Assembly: GCA_016125285.1 (NCBI GenBank)
Contig: WGMA01000045.1
Coordinates: 1-64,000 of the forward strand
Length of the DNA: 64,000 nt
From: Phycisphaera sp.
GTDB taxonomy: Bacteria; Planctomycetota; Phycisphaerae; Phycisphaerales; Zrk34
Direction of reading: 5' to 3'
Shown here: one piece after another, positions 44,936 to 53,000 of the stretch
Position numbering within the stretch: the stretch's first letter is position 1
How the letters are laid out: every line of letters begins with the position of its first letter
Position numbers and translations under genes: made by a program
The notes under the pieces: generated by a model
What the model saw: the letters and a program-made list of their open reading frames with translations, nothing else
The model's database searches: none
Told to the model about the DNA's origin: nothing

Positions 44936-46456
44936 ATGCGAAACCTCTTTATGTGGATCGTCGCGCTGGCCGCGATGTCGTTCCTGCTGGCCTCATCGAT
45001 CACCCACGCCGCGGAGCGTCCCAACGTCGTGCTGATCATGGTCGACGACATGGGCTGGTCGGACCTCGGCTGCTACGGCGGTGAGATCCACACACCGAAC
45101 ATCGATCGGCTGGCATCCGAGGGACTGCGGTTCACGCAGTTCTACAACACCGCCAAATGCGAGACGACGCGAGCGGCGCTGATGAGCGGCCTCTATCACC
45201 CGGAGGTCGGCGTCGCGAAGCTCGCGAACTGCATGACGGTTGCGGAGGTGATGAAGCGCGCGGGGTACTTCACGATGATGGCCGGCAAGTGGCACCTGGA
45301 CAAGCAGCCGACCGACCGCGGGTTCGACCGCTACTTCGGTCACCTCAGCGGCTCGACGCCGTACTTTCTGGGCAACGACACGTTTCGTCTCAACGGCGAG
45401 AAGTTCGACGTTCCGAAGGAAGGCTTCTACACGACGACCGCCGACACGGACTACGCGCTGAAGTTCCTTGATGAGGCGTCGACGAAGAAGCAACCGTTCT
45501 TTCTCTACATCGCGTACAACGCGCCGCACTACCCGCTGCAGGCGCCCGAAGCGGAGGTCAGGAAGTACGTCGGCAAATACATGGACGGGTGGGACGCGCT
45601 GCGTGCGGCGCGATACAAGCGCCAACTCGACATGGGGCTGATCCCCGCGAAGTGGGCGCTGTCGCCACCGCACCCCGAGGCGAAGAAGTGGGATACGCTG
45701 AGCGACGACGAGAAGAAGCACGAGGATCTGAAGATGGCGACGTTCGCCGCAATGGTCGACGTCGTGGACCAGAACGTCGGCCGGTTGGTCAAGAAACTGG
45801 AAGCGATGGGCGTGGCGGACGACACGTTGCTGCTGTTCCTGTCGGACAACGGCGCGTGCCCGTTCGACCGTACGAAGCACGGCGACCTGATGCCGTGGGA
45901 CCCGCAGTCGTACTGGTGCTACCACCCGGCGTGGGCGAACGCGTGTAACACGCCGTTCCGCTGGTTCAAGCAGAACCAGCACGAGGGCGGCATCTCGACG
46001 CCGCTGATCGCGCACTGGCCGAAGGGGTTAACGGCGAAGCCCGGCTCGCTGACCGATCAGCCCGGTCACCTCGTCGACATCATGGCGACGCTGATCGACG
46101 TGGCGGGGACCGACTACCCGGCGGAGTTCAACGGCGAGACGCTCAAGCCGCTGCGGGGCATTTCGCTGTTGCCGATCCTCAAAGGCCAGCATCGCGACGG
46201 GCACGACATGATCTTCTTCCAGTTCTCCAACAACCGGGCGGTGCGTGCGGGCCAGTGGAAGCTCGTCTCGGCGCGCGGCGGGCCGTGGGAGCTGTACGAC
46301 ATGGACGCGGACCGCACAGAGTTGCACGACCTGTCTTCGCAGCAACCCGAGCGTGTCGCGGCGCTGAGCGCGGCGTGGGAGGCGTGGGCCGAGGAGACCG
46401 GCGCGTCCAAGGGCGGCAAGAGCAAGAAGAACAAGAACGCCGCGTCGTCCAAGTAG
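44936..46456 (+). CDS. Secreted sulfatase with CETTR active-site motif
   Basis: A 506-residue sulfatase with a signal peptide (to ITHAAE). Metal site VVLIMVDDMGWSDLGCYGGEI; GKWHLDKQPTDRGFDRYFG; LFLSDNGACP; NEGG-like QHEGGISTPLIAHWP; WELYDMDADRTELHDL. The residue expected to become formylglycine is Cys75 in CETTRAALMSG, which lacks the Pro/Ala of the usual CxPxR/CxAxR signature. A basic tail, GGKSKKNKN, ends the protein. AAAGGGA lies 7 bases before ATG 44936; a longer frame from 44876 would spoil the signal peptide. Confidence 0.88.
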   Translation: MRNLFMWIVALAAMSFLLASSITHAAERPNVVLIMVDDMGWSDLGCYGGEIHTPNIDRLASEGLRFTQFYNTAKCETTRAALMSGLYHPEVGVAKLANCMTVAEVMKRAGYFTMMAGKWHLDKQPTDRGFDRYFGHLSGSTPYFLGNDTFRLNGEKFDVPKEGFYTTTADTDYALKFLDEASTKKQPFFLYIAYNAPHYPLQAPEAEVRKYVGKYMDGWDALRAARYKRQLDMGLIPAKWALSPPHPEAKKWDTLSDDEKKHEDLKMATFAAMVDVVDQNVGRLVKKLEAMGVADDTLLLFLSDNGACPFDRTKHGDLMPWDPQSYWCYHPAWANACNTPFRWFKQNQHEGGISTPLIAHWPKGLTAKPGSLTDQPGHLVDIMATLIDVAGTDYPAEFNGETLKPLRGISLLPILKGQHRDGHDMIFFQFSNNRAVRAGQWKLVSARGGPWELYDMDADRTELHDLSSQQPERVAALSAAWEAWAEETGASKGGKSKKNKNAASSK

Positions 46457-46475
46457 CCACGATACCGGAGCACGG

Positions 46476-48104
46476 ATGCCCGCCAGCCCGCCAACCCTGG
46501 TCAACCGCGACCGCTCCACCGTGTTGTCGCCGTGGGTCGCGCTGGCGTGGATCCCCCTGACAATGCTGGCCTACGTGACGCGCTCACCCGCGTTTGTGAC
46601 AGCGCCCGACATCAACGGCGCGACCTTTTTGCTGATGGGCCAGTCGCTGCTCGACGGCGGCGTGCCCTATCGCGACGCGTGGGATCACAAGGGGCCGCTG
46701 CTTTACCTGCTGGACGCGATCGGTCTGGCCTTGGGCGGACGCTGGGGCGTGTGGGCGATCGACGGGCTGCTGCTGGGGTGCGCCGTCGGCCTGCTATTCG
46801 ACGCGGCGCGGCGATCCGGAGGGCGATGGGTCGGCTTGTTTGCCGTGCTGCTGTCTCTGGCAAGTCTCGACACGATCGCCGACTTCGGCAACAAGACCGA
46901 GAGCTACGCGCTCGTGTTTCACGCGGCGGCGATCTGGGCGTTCTGCTGCATGCCGAGCCGCTCGCGCTGGTCGGCGGTGATCATCGGCGTGAGCATCGCC
47001 GGGTGCTTCTGGCTCCGACCAAACAACGCGGGGCCGCCCGGTGTCGCGGCGATGCTGCTGATGGCGATGGAGTGGCGCCGCGGCGGCGTCCGAGCGGCGG
47101 TGCGCTGCTTGCTGCTCGGCTTTGTCGCGTTCGCCGGGTTCACCGTTGTCGTGCTGGGTCTCACGACCGGCACGCGCGGCCTGGTCGACATGTACGACGC
47201 CTACGTCGTGTTCAATCTCGACTACAGCGAGCACGCTAGTTGGGCGGATCGCTTCGACGCACTGGCCCAGGGTTTCCACCGCGTCGGCCTCAGCGCGTGG
47301 CTCGCGGTCGGTGCGTGGCTGTGCATTGCCGTGGTTGTTCTGCGCGGCGGCGCACGTCCCGGTCGCGGGTTCGGCGCGATCACACGCCGGCTTTGCCTCA
47401 TCTCGCTGTGTGCGCTGCCCATCGCTCTCGCGTCGAGTTCGATCTCGGGCTACGCCTGGCGGCACTACTTCCTGACATGGCTTCCGGCCGTCGCAATCAC
47501 CGGGGCCTGCGGCGCCGTCGTCGTGCTCGACCGCATCTCCAGGATCGACTCGCCCCGCCGCGCCGCCGCGTCCCGGGCCGCGATCGCGGGGATGGCGGCC
47601 GTGCTGCTGATCACTTGGAATATCAGCGCCCACGACGCCTACGTGCGCATCGCAAACGAATCGGCCCGCTGGGAACGAACCGCCGCGGAACTCGCCCCAC
47701 AGGTGCGGGGCCGCAAGCGTCTGCTCGTCTGGGGCAACGATCCACGTGTAAACGTCTACTTCGATGTCCCGCCGTGCGGTCGTTTCGCGTACATCTACCC
47801 GCTGCTTCAGGCATCATTCGTCCGCGACGACATGGTGAACCAGTTGGGCCAGGCGATCGACCAGACGCGTCCGCTCATCATCGACACCGGTTCGTCAACG
47901 TCGACCACCCCGCCGCTCGATTCAGTCGCGCGGCGGGAGTGGCGTCCGCGTCGCGACAACTGGGCGGTGACCCCGCGTCTGGCGGCCCTGATGACTCACA
48001 TCGATCGCACCTACCGCCCGATCGCGCAGATCGAATCGGAGGGCTGGGTGATCTACGCGCCCATTGATGACACGCCGTCGACCAACGGCTCGATGTCGTG
48101 GTGA
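46476..48104 (+). CDS. Polytopic membrane glycosyltransferase-like protein (GT39/PMT-like)
   Basis: A 542-residue membrane protein with about ten to eleven hydrophobic helices and a soluble C-terminal part. The loop after helix 1, GGVPYRDAWDHKGPLLYLLDA, is typical of bacterial GT-C enzymes related to protein O-mannosyltransferases. FGNKTESYALVFHAAAIWA follows. The C-terminal section (RGRKRLLVWGNDPRVNVYFDVPPCGRF) resembles the extracytoplasmic part of these proteins. It is 19 bp after a sulfatase gene; its last 52 bp overlap the convergent znuC. Donor and acceptor are unknown. Confidence 0.75.
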   Translation: MPASPPTLVNRDRSTVLSPWVALAWIPLTMLAYVTRSPAFVTAPDINGATFLLMGQSLLDGGVPYRDAWDHKGPLLYLLDAIGLALGGRWGVWAIDGLLLGCAVGLLFDAARRSGGRWVGLFAVLLSLASLDTIADFGNKTESYALVFHAAAIWAFCCMPSRSRWSAVIIGVSIAGCFWLRPNNAGPPGVAAMLLMAMEWRRGGVRAAVRCLLLGFVAFAGFTVVVLGLTTGTRGLVDMYDAYVVFNLDYSEHASWADRFDALAQGFHRVGLSAWLAVGAWLCIAVVVLRGGARPGRGFGAITRRLCLISLCALPIALASSSISGYAWRHYFLTWLPAVAITGACGAVVVLDRISRIDSPRRAAASRAAIAGMAAVLLITWNISAHDAYVRIANESARWERTAAELAPQVRGRKRLLVWGNDPRVNVYFDVPPCGRFAYIYPLLQASFVRDDMVNQLGQAIDQTRPLIIDTGSSTSTTPPLDSVARREWRPRRDNWAVTPRLAALMTHIDRTYRPIAQIESEGWVIYAPIDDTPSTNGSMSW

Positions 48105-48928
48105 AAGATGTCGCGGAGGATGTCGTTGGTCAGCCCGGCCGGGGCGTCGTGGTAGTGCACCGTCCGCGCGAGGCACGCAACCTTCTCACACCCCGCCGCG
48201 ACGGCACGCAGATCGTGCGACACGATCACGACCGTCAGGTCGTACTCGTCGTGTAGACGATTGACCAGGTCCGCGAATTTACGCTGCCCGGCGACGTCGA
48301 TACCCACGGTCGGCTCGTCGAGAACGAGGATCCGCGGCCCGGGCGCCAGCGCACGCGCGATGAACGCACGCTGCTGCTGCCCGCCGCTCAACGAGCCGAT
48401 CGGCCGATCCGCAAAGCCCATCACGCCGACCTGCTCCATCAACGACTCGACGCGGTCGAGGTCTTCCCGCGCGTAACGCCTGAACAGGCCGGTCTTGCCG
48501 CACAGCCCCATCGTGATCGCCTGACGAACACTCACCGGGAACCGTGGCTCGAAGGCGTGCTTCTGCGGGACGTAGCCCACCACATCGCCCCGCCGACACA
48601 CCTGCCGCGGCGTCATGCCCATCACGTGTACGTCGCCCGTGAAGCCGTCGAGCAGCCCGAGCATGATCTTCAGCAGCGTGGTCTTGCCGCCACCGTTCGG
48701 CCCGATCACGCCGAGCTTCGTGCCCTGCTCGACGTGCAGCGTCACCTCCCGCAGCGCCTCGACGTCGCCATACGCGAAGCTCACGCGGTCGATGCAGATT
48801 GCGTCTACCCCATCGCGGTGGCGCGCCAACGCGTGATCATGATCGTGCTCGTGACTGTGGTCATGATCGTGGCTGTGATCATGGTCATGACCGTGATCGT
48901 GGTCGTGATGTCCAGGGTGGTCGTGCAT
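48053..48928 (-). CDS. znuC: Metal ABC transporter ATPase with histidine-rich N-terminus
   Basis: ATPase of a zinc/manganese uptake ABC transporter. Walker A GPNGGGKTTLLK, Q-loop VPQKHAFEPRFPVSV, signature LSGGQQQRAFIARAL, Walker B ILVLDEPTVGID and H-loop VIVSHDLRAV are intact. The unusual part is residues 1-37: 17 His alternating with Asp/Ser/Glu (MHDHPGHHDHDHGHDHDH and so on), a likely cytoplasmic metal-binding or buffering segment. It follows the binding-protein gene by 4 bp. No permease (znuB) gene is adjacent: the 3' end overlaps the convergent glycosyltransferase by 52 bp. Confidence 0.9.
   Translation of the reverse strand: MHDHPGHHDHDHGHDHDHSHDHDHSHEHDHDHALARHRDGVDAICIDRVSFAYGDVEALREVTLHVEQGTKLGVIGPNGGGKTTLLKIMLGLLDGFTGDVHVMGMTPRQVCRRGDVVGYVPQKHAFEPRFPVSVRQAITMGLCGKTGLFRRYAREDLDRVESLMEQVGVMGFADRPIGSLSGGQQQRAFIARALAPGPRILVLDEPTVGIDVAGQRKFADLVNRLHDEYDLTVVIVSHDLRAVAAGCEKVACLARTVHYHDAPAGLTNDILRDIFHHDIEPLVDGVSSMGA
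48830..48925 (-). repeat. His/Asp codon repeat at the start of znuC
   Basis: Short imperfect CAC/CAT-GAC/GAT repeats encode the His-rich head of the ATPase. Confidence 0.6.
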
Positions 48929-48932
48929 GGGG

Positions 48933-49916
48933 CTACTTCTCGGTCGGGGCCAGGGGCGTGTCGCCCGTGATCCCCGCCAACAGGATACGCAGGTTGTACC
49001 GCATCAGCTTCTGATAGGTGTTACGGTCGGCCATGTCAGGGTGACCGAGCGGGTCGAGCGTCAGCACGGCGACGCCGGTCTCTTCCTCGATCGCCTGCGC
49101 GGCGCTCGGGGAGAACTGCGGCTCGGTGAATAACGCCTTGAGGTGATGCTCGCGGATTACGTCACGGGCCTCGGTGATCCGTCTGTGCGGCGGCGCACCG
49201 ATCGAATCGATCGGCGTCAGCGTCGCGGCGACGACGAGCCCGTAACGTGCAGCGAGACGGTCAAACGCGTTGTGGTACGTCACGATCATCGCGCCCTTGT
49301 GGCCGTCGAGCGCCGCGTGGTACTCCGCGTCGATGGCGTCGAGGTCCGCCAGCAGTTGTTTGGTGCCGGGGTACCGCGGCTCGCCCGGCGGCGCCTGTTC
49401 GCTCGACGCGTCCTCGTCGACATGAATCAGATCCGCGATCCGCAGGACCTTCGCGCCGGAAGTGTTTACGCGATCCAGCGCGTTGAACAGCGGCGCGTCG
49501 AAGTTCATCCCGACCGCGATCAAGACCTGGCAACGCGTCAGGGCCTGCATGTCGCGCTGCGTCGGTTCGTAGTCGTGCGGGCTGGCTCCGGCCGGCACCA
49601 TCGCCTTGACCACCGCGCGGTCACCGACCATCTGCTGCACCAGATTCGCCACCGGCCAGATCGTCGTAACGATCATCGGCCTGTCATCCCCCGCGGCGCT
49701 GTCGAGCACCATGTGCCGATCCAACTCAAGCACAAACCGCCGCATCAGAACGGGGTCGAGCCAGACGTGTGGATTCGGCCCGGTGTGATCGTGTTCGTGA
49801 TCGTGGTCGTCATGGTGATCGGCGTGCGCATCGGCGTCGGCCCCACCGCGGCCACAGCCGTAGAGGCACACCAAAGTCACCATGAGCAGGACGAATGTCG
49901 CGGTCGAGCGCCGCAT
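48933..49916 (-). CDS. znuA: Metal ABC transporter substrate-binding lipoprotein with rearranged HVWLDP segment
   Basis: Periplasmic zinc/manganese-binding protein, 327 residues, with lipobox LYGC near residue 21. Family motifs are all present but in an unusual order. The His-rich loop and GPNPHVWLDPVLMRRFVLELD, normally in the middle, come first (residues about 30-75). Then follow the usual N-terminal motif MIVTTIWPVANLVQQMVGDR, PAGASPHDYEPTQRDM, and, with the middle segment missing, LLADLDAIDAEYHAAL, MIVTYHNAFDRLAARYGL and VLTLDPLG. All four metal ligands (His in SPHDYEP, HVWLDP and TYHNAF; Asp in TLDPLG) are still encoded. GGGAG lies 8 bases before ATG 49916. Confidence 0.88.
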   Translation of the reverse strand: MRRSTATFVLLMVTLVCLYGCGRGGADADAHADHHDDHDHEHDHTGPNPHVWLDPVLMRRFVLELDRHMVLDSAAGDDRPMIVTTIWPVANLVQQMVGDRAVVKAMVPAGASPHDYEPTQRDMQALTRCQVLIAVGMNFDAPLFNALDRVNTSGAKVLRIADLIHVDEDASSEQAPPGEPRYPGTKQLLADLDAIDAEYHAALDGHKGAMIVTYHNAFDRLAARYGLVVAATLTPIDSIGAPPHRRITEARDVIREHHLKALFTEPQFSPSAAQAIEEETGVAVLTLDPLGHPDMADRNTYQKLMRYNLRILLAGITGDTPLAPTEK

Positions 49917-49947
49917 GCCGGATCACTCCCTAACGGGGTCGCGCTAT

Positions 49948-49963
49948 TGATATCTCAATATCA
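49948..49963. promoter_or_regulatory. Candidate Zur/Fur-family operator upstream of znuA
   Basis: TGATAT-CTCA-ATATCA, a perfect 6-bp inverted repeat in an AT-rich island, 32-47 bases upstream of znuA. It overlaps a minus-strand TATGAT that could be the -10 box, so a bound repressor would block transcription, as expected for zinc control. Confidence 0.45.
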
Positions 49964-50004
49964 TAGCATACGCGACGCGGCCCCGCAGGTTCGCGATCCG
50001 GATC

Positions 50005-53000
50005 CTATTGGATGCCGAACCAGCCTTTGACGGTGTTTACGGTGGTGCTATTGGCCAGATTCTTCAGCGCCTGCCGCGGCCCTCGGCGGAAGCTGGTGAC
50101 CACCGTGCTCCGCACGTCGTCGAGGGCGTTGAACCCAACCGCCAACGCGTCCGTGGCCGCCATGCCGGCACGGGTGTTGGTGTAGTAGTCGCCGGCCCGG
50201 GTCGTGTACTGGCTGACCGTGCCCAGATCGCCACGCCGTGAACGTTCGACGAAGTTGTCCAACGCCTCAAAGCGACGATTGCCCTGCGTCAGGTACTTGA
50301 ACACGTCCTCATCGAACGCGCCAACCGCACGGGAGAAGTTGCCGAACGTTGCGTCGAACAGCTTCGGAGCACACAGGCCGAATCCGAATTCGAATAGCAG
50401 GTCGATGCCCGACGAAATCGCCTGGAACAGCGCCGTCTGCGGCAAGGCCGTAAACACACCGATGCCGGCCGCGCCGATCACGTTGCCCGCGGTGCCGGGC
50501 CTGGCGTTCGGGTCGGTCAACTCGCTGCCGACGTTGATCACGACGCCCAGGGCCGTGGCGAGCTTGCCCAGCGCCTTGAGCCGACCCGCGGTCCGACCGA
50601 GGCTCTTGGCCGCATCAAGCTCGCCGCGCGCCGCCTTCAGACCGTTCGCCGCGGTCTGGGCCGCCTGCGCGTCTGCCCGCAGCGCCTGAATCGCCTCGGT
50701 GGCCGTCGCCGTGTCACGGAACACGCCGCGTGTGACATCGGTCAGGAACTCCGACTGCGCCAGACGTCGGATCGCCTCCTTGTTACCGAAGATCCGCTCG
50801 GCGCCCTTCACCGCGTTCTCGAGCGTCTTAAGCTTCGACGGATCAACGGTCGCGAGTTTTTCCAGCAGTCCAAGGAGCACGCCAAGGTTGTCGTTGACAC
50901 GGCCCACCTGGGTCTTGCCATCGGACCGGACCGTCGCCCGACTGTTCAGGCCCGACGGGTCGACCGCATTGATCACGTTGTTGCCGACATATCGATAGAT
51001 GTTCGCGTCGCCCGCGCCGAAGCCCAGCGGGTCCTCGCTCAGGAAGACGCCCAGCTGCGGATCGTAGTAGCGGGCGCGGTAGTACATCAGCCCGGTCGAG
51101 GAGTCCAGTTCGCGACCGGTGTAGCCGAACCGCGTGGTGACCAGCGGGTTTGTCTGATCGATCACGTTGCCGAACGCGTCGTAGATGATGTGGTTCTGCT
51201 CGGCGCCGGTGTTGTCGACGATGTCGCGGACCGTGTTCTGATGATCGGTCAGCGTCCAAAGCACGTCGCCGCCGCCGCGATCGTCGGCCAGGATCTGATC
51301 GTCGCTCTGCCCGTAAAGGTAGTGCGACAACGAGGCCCCGCCCGCCGTCATTGCCGCGAACAGGTGGGCGCCGTTGTACATCAGCCGCACCTCGTCCGCA
51401 GCCCCGGCGCCATCGCCGTCGTCGTCGACCGAAATCGCGATGCGGCGGTCGAGCGCGTCGTAGGTGTACTCCGTGATCCGAGTTGCGGGCCCCATCGCCG
51501 TGGCGCGTTCGGTCACGCTCGTCAGGCGGTTACGGTAATCCCACTGGTACTCGGTGACCGCGCCCGTGGCGATCGTCGTCCGCACCGTGCGGTTGCCGTT
51601 GGCGTCATAGGTGTAGGTGTACGTGCCATCGGAGATCGGTCGGTTGGCCAGGCCGAAGCTGTAGTTCGTCCCGTGCAGCTGCGACTCGGTGCGGTTGCCC
51701 GCGTTATCGTACGCGTAGGTCTCGTCGGGGTTGTCCACGTCGTCGTGCGTCGCCGACGTCAGTTCGTCGGCCGCGTCGTACGTGAATACGTGCGCGCCGT
51801 CGACGTCGACGATCTGCGTGATCCGGTTGTCCGCGTCGTACGTGTAGTCGTACGAATTGAGTGTCGACGCCATCGGATCGTTGTGCGTCAGGGTGTCCAG
51901 GCGGTTGGACAGGTCGTAGGTCAGCACCGATGACGCGACGACCGACGAGCCGGCAAGATCGCTGTAGCGATCGATCTGCGTGGCCATGCCCTCGTCGTTG
52001 TAGGTGAAGTCCACGCGTTTGTCGGACGTGTCGACACCCGACTGCGTCACACGCGTCAGCAGGTCGAGCTCGTCGTACTGCATCGTCACGACGCTGCCCG
52101 CCATCCCGCCGATCGTCTCGTCGATCTGCGTCACGTTCCCGTTGGCGTCGTAGGTGTATTCCAGCAGCGTGCTCGTCGCGCCGGGCGTGCCCGCCGTCGA
52201 CTCCGAGGCGCGACGGCCCGCCAGGTCGTACGTGAACGTGAGCGTCGAATCGGGGTCGCTGACCATGAGCAGCTCACCCGCGAGGTCGTACTGGTAGGTG
52301 GTCGTCCGCACCAGCTGATCCCCGCCGTCACGCCACTGCTCTTCGGTGACACGATCGCGCCCGTCAACGACAAACACGCGCGATTGGCCCAGGCCGTCGG
52401 TCACACGCGTCAGGTTGCCCATCGCGTCGTACGCGTACACCGTGGCGTTGCCGGTCTGATCGGTCTCGCTAACGCGACGGTTCTCCGCGTCGTACGCGTA
52501 CGACGTGGCGTTGCCGTCTGGGTCCGTGACCAGCACGAGGTTGTCCTCCTCGTCGTACGAATATGACGTCACCTTGCCGCGTTCATCGGTGACGCTCGTG
52601 CCCCGGTTCAGGGCGTCGTAACCGAACATGCGGATGTTGCCCAGCTCATCGGTCTCCTTCGTCAGGTTCCCCACCGCGTCGTACTCGTACGTCGTGGTGT
52701 TGCTCGCGGCGTCCTCAAACGTCACCCGTCGATTCAGCTCGTCATAGGTATACGTGACGGTGTGGTTGAGGCGATCGGTGATGGTCAACAGGTTGCCGGC
52801 GTCGTCGTAGGTGTACGTCGCGTCGTTGCCGGCGCGGTCGGTATGCGTGATCAGGCGATTCAGGTCGTCGTACGCGTACATGGACATCTGGCCCAGGCCA
52901 TCCGTGTCCATGACGATATTGCCCACCGCGTCGTACTCCGTCGACGTCGAATTGCCGAGCGGATCGACCGTCTCGACGGTGCGATCCAGCGCGTCATACG

